DNA from: an uncultured Eubacteriales bacterium
Lineage (GTDB): Bacteria > Bacillota > Clostridia > Christensenellales > Aristaeellaceae
Length of the DNA stretch: 40,399 bases
NCBI GenBank assembly: GCA_902765395.1
Contig: CACWZP010000032.1
Location: 1-40,399, forward strand
Direction of reading: 5' to 3'
The notes beneath the pieces are model-generated. The model saw only the letters and a program-made list of their open reading frames with translations, had not been told where the DNA came from and searched no databases. This document shows, in pieces, positions 1 to 8,065 of the stretch (positions are counted from its first letter, which is position 1; each line of letters begins with the position of its first letter). The translations under genes and the position numbers were made by a program.

Positions 1-142
1 GCCTGGCCTGGGCCGGACGCGGCGCGGGCCGGACCGGGCGCGCGGCTCCGCCGCCCTGCGCGGGCCTGCGCAGCACGCTCTGGCTGTCGTCCAGTTCGCC
101 AAACCGGCTGGGCCCTGTCGACGGCCTGTTGTTATCAGTCAA
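1..142 (-). CDS. 5' end of an unidentified gene, cut by window edge
   Basis: On the minus strand, 36 bp past the DUF4956 stop, a GGGAGG ribosome site sits 8 nt before a TTG codon at 142-140. The frame stays open to the window edge and reads TDNNRPSTGPSRFGELDD, then a Pro/Arg/Ala-rich stretch (RPVRPAPRPAQAR). The low-complexity, basic, proline-rich start looks like a disordered cytoplasmic N-terminus or linker. It would be the fourth gene of the CotH-VTC-DUF4956 operon. I cannot name a family from 47 residues. The frame could be fortuitous in such GC-rich DNA, but the ribosome site and tight spacing favour a real gene. Confidence 0.5.
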   Translation of the reverse strand, partial: MTDNNRPSTGPSRFGELDDSQSVLRRPAQGGGAARPVRPAPRPAQAR

Positions 143-178
143 GGAGAATCCCTCCCAGTGGTTCAATGGAATACGTCA

Positions 179-838
179 TCAGACGGCCTCGCCGGAGTAG
201 GACACCAGGGTGGCGTCGTACACGCCGGGCACGCCGCGCAGCTTGTTCAGGAAGGCGTCGGGCTTGTCCACGCGCACTTCGTAGGTCGCCTCGATGCCGT
301 TGGCGGAGACGGTCTTGCTCTTCAGCTGCTGCATCTTCAGGCCGTTCACCAGCTGGTTGGCCTGGCGCTCGGCATCGTCGCCCATGCGCACCACCAGCAG
401 ATAGCTGTTCAGGCCCTTGGACTGCATGTGGGTCAGCAGGGTCAGCAGCAGGCCGATGCCCACCACCGCACAGGCGGTGAGGAAGAACTGGCCCGCGCCC
501 AGCAGGATGCCCATGGTCAGCGCCCAGAACATATAGGCGGTGTCCAGCGGGTCCTTCACGGCGGTGCGGAAGCGCACGATGGACAGCGCGCCCACCATGC
601 CCATGGAGAGCTGGATGCTCTCGCGGATGCACATGACCACCGGGCAGGTGATCAGCGTCATCATCACCAGCGTGAGGGTGAAGTTGTTGGAGAACATCAC
701 GCCGCGATAGTTGCGCCGATAGATCCAGGCGATGAACAGGCCCGCCGCCAGCGCAAGCACCAGCGAAAGCAGGATCGTCGGGAAGGACGCGGGAGTGATG
801 GTCTGGGAGCTGAATAGATTGGCAAAGATGCTGTTCAT
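179..838 (-). CDS. DUF4956 family integral membrane protein
   Basis: 219 residues. About four hydrophobic helices fill residues 15-140 (for example TILLSLVLALAAGLFIAWIY and the run around 100-135), followed by a soluble C-terminal domain of about 80 residues (LNSYLLVVRMGDDAERQAN, then a short beta-rich end). The RTAVKDPLDTAYMFWALTMG stretch between helices is typical of DUF4956 proteins. Known: this family travels with CotH kinases and VTC polyphosphate polymerases; its molecular role is not established. The gene lies 46 bp downstream of the VTC gene, with an AGGAGG ribosome site 9 nt before the ATG. Inferred: the membrane partner of the surface-modification or polyphosphate system encoded upstream. 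Confidence 0.88.
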   Translation of the reverse strand: MNSIFANLFSSQTITPASFPTILLSLVLALAAGLFIAWIYRRNYRGVMFSNNFTLTLVMMTLITCPVVMCIRESIQLSMGMVGALSIVRFRTAVKDPLDTAYMFWALTMGILLGAGQFFLTACAVVGIGLLLTLLTHMQSKGLNSYLLVVRMGDDAERQANQLVNGLKMQQLKSKTVSANGIEATYEVRVDKPDAFLNKLRGVPGVYDATLVSYSGEAV

Positions 839-884
839 GGGCTGCTTCCTCCTATTGGTTCTGATTGTATATCAGGGATATTGC

Positions 885-1592
885 CTATCCTAAGGGTTCA
901 TATCTGCGACAGAGGATATACTTGCTCACCGCGCTGCGCTCGGCCTCCACGCCGTGGAGCAGGGCGTTGATGTGATCCGGCAGGTATTCGTCAAACTTGA
1001 CCTCCAGGATCTCCACGTTGCGGTCGTGGGGGCACACCGTGGGCAGGCCCGCGTTGAACAGATCGCGGCTGGCCAGCCCCGTGCGCAGCTTCATATCGAA
1101 GGTGATGCGCACGTCCTCGGCCGGGTGGACGTAGGCCTCCCGCTCGTAATCCACGATCACCCGGGGGCGCAGAAGCCGCGTGCGCATCTGCACGTACACG
1201 TCCTGCAGCAGCGGGTTCTGGGCCTTGAACAGGCCGGCGGGGTTGCCGTCCGCCAGCTGGTCGCACAGCCGGCGGGTGATCTGCACGCTGCTCTTCTGGA
1301 TCAGATCGCCCATCTTGCGCTTGCGCTCCAGGAAGATGGCCTTGTCCGAGCCGTTGTAGATGCGGATGCGGTACTTGTCGCGGTGCATCACGCCCGCCTG
1401 CTTGTCGTAGAAGGCGGAATCGTCGATGTCGTCGAAGTACAGCGAGCGGATGACGTAGGGCCGGCCGCCTGTGCAGTGCTCGTCCATGGCCAGCGCCCCC
1501 CGCAGCCGCTTGCGCAGCGCCTCCAGCTCCGCCGGGTTGATGAAGTACTTCAACTCGTGGCGGGCTGGCAGTCCGTTTCTCTTTTGCTGCAT
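885..1592 (-). CDS. VTC domain polyphosphate polymerase-like protein
   Basis: 235 residues, starting at the ATG (MQQKRNGLPARHELKYF) preceded by AAGAAGG about 6 nt upstream; an in-frame upstream extension has no ribosome site and runs through repeat DNA. The VTC/CYTH-like tunnel-fold signatures are present in order: RHELKYFI, RSLYFDD, YRIRIYNG, IFLERKRK (basic triphosphate-binding strand), RPRVIVDYERE, ITFDMKLR and ILEVKFDEYLP. The charged Arg/Lys and Glu residues that line the tunnel in yeast Vtc4 are the expected kind. Known: VTC domains make polyphosphate from nucleoside triphosphate. It follows the CotH gene by 172 bp and precedes DUF4956, the usual trio. Cytoplasmic, no signal peptide. 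Substrate in this setting is inferred, not shown. Confidence 0.9.
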   Translation of the reverse strand: MQQKRNGLPARHELKYFINPAELEALRKRLRGALAMDEHCTGGRPYVIRSLYFDDIDDSAFYDKQAGVMHRDKYRIRIYNGSDKAIFLERKRKMGDLIQKSSVQITRRLCDQLADGNPAGLFKAQNPLLQDVYVQMRTRLLRPRVIVDYEREAYVHPAEDVRITFDMKLRTGLASRDLFNAGLPTVCPHDRNVEILEVKFDEYLPDHINALLHGVEAERSAVSKYILCRRYEPLG

Positions 1593-1764
1593 AGTATACC
1601 TTCTTCTTGGTTTTCTGTCGCCGTGTCGCAGGCAGGCGGCCTCTTTCGACCTCGCTTCGCACGGCCATACCTGCTGCAAACCCCTCTGGCCTGCGGGCCG
1701 CCTTCCCTGAAGGGGAAGGCAAGGGAAGCGCGGCAGCAGCCATTCCTGTTCCCTGTTGCCTCAA

Positions 1765-4700
1765 TCAGGGCTTCTTGATATCCCCGTAGCCCACGCCCAG
1801 CTGGGCCATGACCTGGCCGAAGTATTTTTCGAACTGGCTCTGGTTCAGCGGCGTGTAGTCGTTGTACTTGATGAACTGCAGCATGCGCATGGGCCGCTGC
1901 TCGGCGTACCGCAGGAAGGCGCGGATCTCGCTCTTGTGCTTGGATTCGGTGAAGTTCCAGCGCTCGTAGTGCTCCGGCATCAGCGGCGCGATGGCGTTGT
2001 AGAACTCCTCGGCCATCTTCTTGATGCTGTCGGCGCTGTAGGTGGTGGCCATCTTCTCGCCCAGGAAGGTGAGGAACTGATCCCGGAAGCGGTCGTTTTT
2101 CATGCAGGCGATGAACAGCGTGTTGTCGGTGCGGTTCTTGTTGCCCATGCCGCCGGGGGTCTGCCAGCGCTTGGGGGAGTTGGTGTCGGTGTAGAACGCC
2201 CAGTCCAGATCGAACAGCACCCAGCGCCACTTGCCGTCGGTCTTGGGGTTTCGGTAGCGCTTCACGTTCAGCGTGTCGGTGTTGCCGGTATACATCTCCG
2301 CAGCCATGTATTCGATGTAGTTGGGGATGTCGATGGCGCTGTCCAGCACCTGCCAGGCCTCGTCGGTGTTCATGTTGTGGGACTTGACGTACTCCAGCAG
2401 CTGGGCCATGGTCTCGTTGGAGCCCTGCATCACGTTGGTGTTGGCCTTGATCAGGTCGATGTCGTCCTCGTCGCCCTCCCAGCCCTCGAACTGGCAGATC
2501 TGGCTCTTGCAGATGCGCTCGCGCAGGTTGTAGTGGCCCCAGTACTGGCCGTCGATGTACAGCACGCCGATCTCCGTCTCCTGGTAGTCCACGCAGCCGC
2601 CCTCCACCAGCCGCTGCAGCAGCGCGTCGCGGAAGCGGGTCTTGTCGCCGTCCTCGCTGGAGGAGCGGAGCAGGAAGGACTGGTACTCGGTATAGGGCCG
2701 GTGGGAGAAGATGGCCGCCTGGAAGCGGTTCGCGCCGTACTGGTTGCGGGCGATCACCTTGAAGGCCTTCTGGTCCTCGGCGCGGCTGAACTGGCCGTGC
2801 AGCTTGATGCCGCACTCCTGGGAGATCATGGTGCTGCCGTCGGGGTTGAACACCTCCACATGGGCCTCCCGCTCCCAGTCCATCCAGAAGTTCGCGCCCT
2901 TGTTCATGGAGCCGTAGGGATAGGACGCCGTGGCGTTGGGGCCCTTGACCATGATGCCGGCCTCGTCGCTGGTGAGGTTGTAGGGGTCGGAAACCAGGGA
3001 CACCACGAACACGGTGCCATCTGCGTTGTTCACGTCATAGAGATAGCTCTGGCTGTCCATGAAAGACTCCAGGTAGCCCTCGCCGTACACGCGGGTGCGC
3101 AGGATGGTGGTGCCGGTGATCTGGATGGGGCCGGTGTAGACCGGGCTGTCCAGGGTGGGATCTGTGTAGTCCAGGGTGTAGTGGATCTGGCAGTTGGAGG
3201 GCACGGACAGCTCCACGTTCAGCACGTCGCCGGTATTGAACAGGCCGCCCTCCACGGAATAGACGGGCCGCGCCGCCCGGCCGTAGTAGGCCTGGCCGCT
3301 GTTGGCCGCGCCGGGCGTGACGGTGGTGAAATACCTGAGGCCGCCCTGGCCCTCCATGCGCCCGAAGGAGATGTCCTGGTACTGCATGGGTACGAAGACG
3401 CGGTCGAAGATGGTGCCGTCCGGCTCGGAGAGCACCACGGAATAGCCGCCGTCGGAGGACAGTCGATAGCTGGTCTGGACACGGTCGCCGGAGGCGGTGT
3501 CCAGGCCGTTGGCGAAGATGCCCATGTACTGCCCGGGCTGGATCACCGTGCCGGAGGGGAACTGCCACTTGCGGGGACGGCCCGCGTTGTCGGACAGGCC
3601 GCAGCCGGACAGGTCCACCGCCGCGCCGGTGGGGTTGTACAGCTCGATCCAGTCGTCGGACTTGGAGGAGGAGGCCAGCACCTCGGTGATGCGCACGCCC
3701 CGGGTGTTGTTCAGGGCGATCTGCTCCGCCGCGGCGTCCGCGCCGGCGGGCGTGTTGGCATAGCCCGGCGACGGGGAGAACTGCTTGCTCCAGCCGGTCT
3801 CAAGCAGGCTGTAGCACTGGTCGGCCTCCATCAGCGGGGTCTTGACATGGCTGACGGTCACGCCGTCGGGGTTGGTCAGGAACACGTCGTCGCCCTTCTT
3901 GGACAGCTTGAAGCTGGCGTGCAAATGGGAGGCGTCGGCGCTGCGGTCCTCGCCGGAGCAGTGCACGGCCAGATAGCCGTCCGCCGGGAGGGTGATGCCC
4001 GGGAAGGCCCAGCGCATCAGCTTTTCGGATTTATCGGACAGGCACCAGCCCTCCAGGTTCACCGGGGCATTGGTGCGGTTGTGGATCTCGATATAGTCGG
4101 GATACTGGCCGTCTTCGTCGGCAAAGAAGGTGGCGTTGTTGGTCATCACCTCGGTGATCTCCAGCGCGCCTTCCTGCACCCTGATCTCCTTCTCCGCCGC
4201 GCTGTCCAGCCGCTCGGCGCGGTTGACCTGGCCGGGGGTGGGATAGTCGCTGACGGCCCACTCCCCCGCCGCGTCGCGGCAGTACACCTGGTCGCGGGCC
4301 AGGGCGGGCAGCTGCACCAGATCCACGCCGTTGCCGGCCTTGTCGATCAGGGCCAGTTCGTCGCCGGAGGCGGGCAGCCGGAAGGGGGCGTGCCAGCCGT
4401 CGACCTGCTGGGGCTTGCCGCTGCCGTCGGTATAGACCAGCACAAACTCGCCGGGCTGCAGCGTGCCGCCGGTGAAGGTGAAGGCCTGGGAGGGCTTCAT
4501 CTGGCGCATAAGGGCATAGCCGTCCAGGTTGATGGGCTGGTCGGAGGTGTTCTCCAGCTCGACCCAGTCCACGATGCCGGCGTCCCCCACCAGGGTGGAG
4601 GCGTTGGCGGTCATCACCTCGCTGATGCGCAGACCGGAGCCCGACGCCGCCTTGCCGCCGGTAAACAGCGGGCTGGACTGGGCCAGCCAGGTCACCGCCA

Positions 4701-4803
4701 GAGCTGCCGCGCCGATCAGCGCGATCAGGCCGGGCAGCGTCCCCAGGCTTCTGCGGGGCTGCCAGGCCGGTTTACTGTTCTTTTTTGAGGATTGCTTAGC
4801 CAC
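1765..4803 (-). CDS. CotH kinase family surface protein with three lamin-tail domains
   Basis: 1012 residues from a GTG (4803-4801) with GGGAGG 6 nt upstream; a TTG eight codons earlier lies before the ribosome site and was not used. A basic N-terminus precedes one hydrophobic anchor (LPGLIALIGAAALAVTWLA, residues about 23-41). Three lamin-tail (LTD) repeats follow, each opening with ISEV/ITEV and a W/YIEL strand (about 58-190, 213-335, 370-495). Next is a chitobiase/hexosaminidase C-terminal-like Ig domain (about 515-590, IHYTLDYTDPTLDSPVYTGP), then the CotH kinase domain (about 640-960) with GHYNLRE and WRWVLFDLDWAF, the latter carrying the metal-binding DLD. Known: CotH proteins phosphorylate secreted proteins. 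The domain order suggests an extracellular, membrane-anchored kinase or adhesin-like protein. First gene of the operon with VTC and DUF4956. Its stop is followed at once by repeat DNA. Confidence 0.92.
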   Translation of the reverse strand: MAKQSSKKNSKPAWQPRRSLGTLPGLIALIGAAALAVTWLAQSSPLFTGGKAASGSGLRISEVMTANASTLVGDAGIVDWVELENTSDQPINLDGYALMRQMKPSQAFTFTGGTLQPGEFVLVYTDGSGKPQQVDGWHAPFRLPASGDELALIDKAGNGVDLVQLPALARDQVYCRDAAGEWAVSDYPTPGQVNRAERLDSAAEKEIRVQEGALEITEVMTNNATFFADEDGQYPDYIEIHNRTNAPVNLEGWCLSDKSEKLMRWAFPGITLPADGYLAVHCSGEDRSADASHLHASFKLSKKGDDVFLTNPDGVTVSHVKTPLMEADQCYSLLETGWSKQFSPSPGYANTPAGADAAAEQIALNNTRGVRITEVLASSSKSDDWIELYNPTGAAVDLSGCGLSDNAGRPRKWQFPSGTVIQPGQYMGIFANGLDTASGDRVQTSYRLSSDGGYSVVLSEPDGTIFDRVFVPMQYQDISFGRMEGQGGLRYFTTVTPGAANSGQAYYGRAARPVYSVEGGLFNTGDVLNVELSVPSNCQIHYTLDYTDPTLDSPVYTGPIQITGTTILRTRVYGEGYLESFMDSQSYLYDVNNADGTVFVVSLVSDPYNLTSDEAGIMVKGPNATASYPYGSMNKGANFWMDWEREAHVEVFNPDGSTMISQECGIKLHGQFSRAEDQKAFKVIARNQYGANRFQAAIFSHRPYTEYQSFLLRSSSEDGDKTRFRDALLQRLVEGGCVDYQETEIGVLYIDGQYWGHYNLRERICKSQICQFEGWEGDEDDIDLIKANTNVMQGSNETMAQLLEYVKSHNMNTDEAWQVLDSAIDIPNYIEYMAAEMYTGNTDTLNVKRYRNPKTDGKWRWVLFDLDWAFYTDTNSPKRWQTPGGMGNKNRTDNTLFIACMKNDRFRDQFLTFLGEKMATTYSADSIKKMAEEFYNAIAPLMPEHYERWNFTESKHKSEIRAFLRYAEQRPMRMLQFIKYNDYTPLNQSQFEKYFGQVMAQLGVGYGDIKKP

Positions 4804-4844
4804 ACGCTGCCTCCCTGTATAAATCAAAACACTATATCTTGTAT

Positions 4845-4878
4845 ATTATACTCTGTTTATATTGTGATATGATGTCAA
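4845..4878 (-). promoter_or_regulatory. possible CotH operon promoter (poor spacing)
   Basis: The AT-rich leader upstream of the CotH gene has a perfect TTGACA (4878-4873 on the minus strand) and a perfect TATAAT (4850-4845), but they are 22 bp apart, too far for a normal sigma-A promoter. One box may be unused or the promoter may need an activator. The sequence between them includes ATCATATCACAATAT, weakly symmetric. Confidence 0.3.
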
Positions 4879-4938
4879 CAATCGGGCATTCCGATAAAAA
4901 GTTTCCTAATCCAGTGAAATAATTGTCGGAACCGTCTG

Positions 4939-6516
4939 TCAGCGCCTGTACCTGCGGCGGCGGCGACGGCGCTGCCTGCGGCGAAGCATCCACCAGCCCG
5001 CCGCGCCGATAGCGCCGACGCCCGCGACGATGCCCAGCACCGCGCCGATGCCCGGGCCGCCGGAGCGCTCGTTGGCGGTCTGGGGCTCGGCCGTGGGGGC
5101 GGGCGCTTCCGTCGCCTCCGCCAGGGGCTCGGCCGGCGCGCTGTCGGCTGCCTCCGCGTCGGAATCCTCCGTGACGTCCTGGCCGGGGTCGTCCTCCTCC
5201 GAATCGGTCATCTCCGGGGTCAGCGCGTCCTCCCAGTCGCCGCCCTCCAGGTCGGCGTCCTCCAGGTCGTCATCGAGCCCGGCTTCGCCGATGCCGGCGG
5301 CGCGCTCCTCGTCGGTGATGGCCCCGTCGGTGTGCTCCAGGAAGTCGTTCTTGGCCTCGTCCTCGCCCACGGTGGAGAAGTACAGGCCGAACTTGGCGTT
5401 GTCGTACTTGCCGCCCTTCTTGACGTTGTAGTACTTCAGCTGGGAGGCCTGCTCCTGCATGCCGATCCAGGCCATCTTCAGCGCGGTCTTGCCGCCCAGG
5501 CCCGCCAGCCTCGTGTTCCAGTCCATCTTGATCCGGTGCTTGTTGTACAGGTGGTGGTACAGCTTCTTCACCTGCCAGGCCCCGTAGCGCAGCGCCGATT
5601 CGGGATACAGGTTCGGGTCGGCGGCGGCCTCGATGGCGGGCATCATGGCGTAGGCGGTCAGCTTGTGCTGGTCGTGGCCGTACTCACCGTTCAGGTCCTG
5701 GGTGACGATCACCTCCGGCTGATAGCGGCGAATCTGCTCCGCCACCAGCTCCAGCAGTGCGTCCTTGCCGCCCCACTTCTTCAGGCCCGCCTCCATGGTC
5801 TTGGAGTGGCCGTCGGGCAGGTTCAGGAACTGGGGATAGTTGCGCACGCCCATCTTCCACAGCGCGGCGAGGGCCTCGGCGCGGCGGAAGCGGGTGCAGT
5901 TGGCCATATACATCACCACGGTGGGGCGCTGGAAGGCCACGGCGTAATAGGGGATCGTGCCGCCCAGGAAGATCAGCTCGTCGTCCTGGTGGGCGGAGAC
6001 CACCATCAGATCCGCCTTGTCCACCGGCGGCTCCCAGATCTGCAAGTCCTCCGGCGGGGTGCCGCTGGAGTATACCGCCAGGGTGCAGATCTGCTGGCCC
6101 GGTTCGGTCATGCGCAGCTGGACGTACTTGGTCTCGGCCAGCAGGTCGAACACGGTATAGATGTTGGGAAAGGTGTCGTCCTGGTTGCGGATGCGCAGCA
6201 CTTCCTTGTCCGCGCTGTACTCGATCAGCTCAAAGCCCGTGGGGTCGAACAGCCACTCGATGCGCAGCCAGCCGGCCTCTTTGTTTTCGGGAATGTGCAC
6301 GCCCACATAGGCGTCCTTGCGGGAATACTCCCAGCAGGTGCGGATGTTCTTGTCGATCAGCTTGCGCTTGGAGCCCTCGGAGACCACGAACTGGCACTTG
6401 TCTGTGATGCTCTTCGCCTTGGAGCCCTCCGCCAGGGCGCCCTGCGCAGCGGTGAGCGCCGCCGCCAGCAGGCACAGGCACATGAGCGCCGTCAGCCTGC
6501 CAAGTCGCTTCTTCAT
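4939..6516 (-). CDS. secreted PIG-L (LmbE-like) deacetylase, copy 1
   Basis: 525 residues from ATG at 6516 (GGAAG 8 nt upstream; an earlier in-frame start lacks a site). Signal peptide 1-29 ending ALA|EG. Residues about 38-155 form a beta-rich discoidin-like domain (DKNIRTCWEYS, GWLRIEW, KYVQLRM). The PIG-L domain follows (about 168-400) with AHQDDE (H176, D179, E180) and GHDQH (H281, H284); canonical members read AHPDDE, so Pro is replaced by Gln while the zinc ligands H, D and H remain. Then an acidic linker (about 400-475), one membrane helix (VLGIVAGVGAIGAAGWWML) and an extremely basic tail. Known: the family removes N-acetyl groups from sugars. Inferred: a membrane-tethered extracytoplasmic deacetylase of a glycan. 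Starts 22 bp after its paralogue ends, so co-transcribed with it and hemW. Confidence 0.9.
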   Translation of the reverse strand: MKKRLGRLTALMCLCLLAAALTAAQGALAEGSKAKSITDKCQFVVSEGSKRKLIDKNIRTCWEYSRKDAYVGVHIPENKEAGWLRIEWLFDPTGFELIEYSADKEVLRIRNQDDTFPNIYTVFDLLAETKYVQLRMTEPGQQICTLAVYSSGTPPEDLQIWEPPVDKADLMVVSAHQDDELIFLGGTIPYYAVAFQRPTVVMYMANCTRFRRAEALAALWKMGVRNYPQFLNLPDGHSKTMEAGLKKWGGKDALLELVAEQIRRYQPEVIVTQDLNGEYGHDQHKLTAYAMMPAIEAAADPNLYPESALRYGAWQVKKLYHHLYNKHRIKMDWNTRLAGLGGKTALKMAWIGMQEQASQLKYYNVKKGGKYDNAKFGLYFSTVGEDEAKNDFLEHTDGAITDEERAAGIGEAGLDDDLEDADLEGGDWEDALTPEMTDSEEDDPGQDVTEDSDAEAADSAPAEPLAEATEAPAPTAEPQTANERSGGPGIGAVLGIVAGVGAIGAAGWWMLRRRQRRRRRRRYRR

Positions 6517-6538
6517 CCCAATCACTTCCAACGGTAAA

Positions 6539-8065
6539 CTACTTCTTCCTGCGTTTGTGCCCACGGCGGCGCTTGCCGCCGGCCAGCGTCTTCCAGGCGT
6601 ACCACCCGCCGCCGCCCAGGGCCGCCACGCCCGCCAGGATCATCACCACAGCCAGGCCGCTGCCGCCGCCCTTTTCGTTGGCGGGCTGGGGTTCTGGCGC
6701 GGGCTGGGCCGTGACCACAGGGGCCTGGGTCGCCGCAGGCGCGGCCTCCACACTCTCCTCCACCGGCACCGGCTCGGGCGCGGGCTCGGCCGTGGGCTCC
6801 GGGGTGGACAGGTTCCAAACGGGATAGGCCGCGATCTCATCGGCGTGCTCGGCCACGTAGTTGGCGCTGGCGTCGGGGTCGATGTTCTCCAGGAAGTCCT
6901 TCTTCTCCACGTCCTCGCCCACGGTGGAGTAGTACAGGCCGAACTTGGCGTTGTCGTACTTGCTGTGGCTCTTCACGGCGTAGTACTTGTCCTGGGAGGA
7001 ATGCTCCTTGAAGCCGATCTGGGCCACCTGCAGCGGCGAATATCCGTTCAGGCTGTCCAGCTTGGTCTCCCAGTCCATCATGATGACGTTTTCCTTGTAC
7101 AGGTGATGGTACAGCTTCTTCACCTGCCACGCGCCGTAGATCTCAGCGGACTCGGGATATTGCGCCGGGTCAGCGGCGGCGTCGATGGCGGATTTCATGA
7201 TCCGCGCCGTGGCCTTGTGCTGGGCATGGCCGTATTCGCCGTCCAGATCATGGGTGACGATCACCTCCGGCTTGTAGCGCCGGATGCGCTGCACCACCAG
7301 GCCGCGCACGACGTCCTCGCCGCCCCAGAGCTTATACGCCTGGTTCACGGTGTCGCACTTCTCGTCGGGCAGGTTGATGAACTCCGGATAGTTCTTCACG
7401 CCCATCACCCACAGCGCGTTCAGCGCCTCCCGGCGGCGGTTGCGGCTGCAGTTGGCCATGTACATCACCACGGTGGGCTTCTTCAGCGCCGTGGCGTAAT
7501 AGGGAATCGTGCCGCCCAGGAAGATCAGCTCGTCGTCCTGGTGGGCGGAGACCACCATGATGTCCGCCTTGTCCACAGGCGGCTGCCACTGATGCAGGGA
7601 CTTGGCCGGCGTGCCGGGGCCGTAGACGCGCAGGTTGACGATCTTCTGGTCCTTCTCGCCCATCTGCAGCTTGATGTACTTCGTGCCGTCCAGCAGGTCA
7701 AACAGCATGTAGATGCAGGGGAAGGTGGATGTCTGGTCCCGCTGCCGCAGGATGTTCATGTCCGCGTCGTACTCGACCAGCTGGAAGTCGGTGGGCTCGA
7801 AGAACCACTCGATCCTGAGCCAGCCGGCGCCGCCGTCGGGCAGCTTGATGCCCACGTAGCCGTCGGAGTGCTCGGCCCACCAGGCGGTGCTGACGGTGGT
7901 GTCGAACATCCGGTCCTTGTCGCCGGACTTCTCCGACACCTTGACGGCGCACTTCTTGGTGATGTCCGCTGCCTCGCCGCCCTCCGCGCGGGCGATGACC
8001 GGCATCCCGGCCAGCAGGCACAGGCACAGCGCAAGCGCCGCCAGCCGTCCCATCCATCTCTTCAT
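6539..8065 (-). CDS. secreted PIG-L (LmbE-like) deacetylase, copy 2
   Basis: 508 residues, same architecture as the downstream gene: signal peptide ending ARA|EG (about 1-27), discoidin-like domain (about 38-150, FDTTVSTAWW, GWLRIEWFFEP), PIG-L domain (about 168-400) with AHQDDE (H175, D178, E179) and GHAQH (H280, H283), a Pro/Glu-rich linker of TAEPAPEP type, one membrane helix near the C-terminus and a Lys/Arg tail. The two copies share long identical blocks such as SAHQDDELIFLGGTIPYYA and DNAKFGLYFSTVGED (Y for F in this copy), so they arose by tandem duplication and then diverged in linker and tail. ATG overlaps the hemW stop by 4 bp (ATGA), with GGAGG 7 nt upstream, so translation is coupled to hemW. 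Substrate unknown; likely cell-wall or exopolysaccharide amino sugar. Confidence 0.9.
   Translation of the reverse strand: MKRWMGRLAALALCLCLLAGMPVIARAEGGEAADITKKCAVKVSEKSGDKDRMFDTTVSTAWWAEHSDGYVGIKLPDGGAGWLRIEWFFEPTDFQLVEYDADMNILRQRDQTSTFPCIYMLFDLLDGTKYIKLQMGEKDQKIVNLRVYGPGTPAKSLHQWQPPVDKADIMVVSAHQDDELIFLGGTIPYYATALKKPTVVMYMANCSRNRRREALNALWVMGVKNYPEFINLPDEKCDTVNQAYKLWGGEDVVRGLVVQRIRRYKPEVIVTHDLDGEYGHAQHKATARIMKSAIDAAADPAQYPESAEIYGAWQVKKLYHHLYKENVIMMDWETKLDSLNGYSPLQVAQIGFKEHSSQDKYYAVKSHSKYDNAKFGLYYSTVGEDVEKKDFLENIDPDASANYVAEHADEIAAYPVWNLSTPEPTAEPAPEPVPVEESVEAAPAATQAPVVTAQPAPEPQPANEKGGGSGLAVVMILAGVAALGGGGWYAWKTLAGGKRRRGHKRRKK

Noticed and set aside
1756-4788. Open frame of about 1010 codons on the plus strand opposite the CotH gene
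   Set aside because: Antisense to a clear multi-domain gene; its composition (Val/Gly/Ala/His/Leu-rich, low complexity) is what GC3-biased DNA gives on the other strand. No ribosome site.
4845-4878. Normal sigma-A promoter for the CotH operon
   Set aside because: The two perfect boxes are 22 bp apart; kept only as a low-confidence feature.
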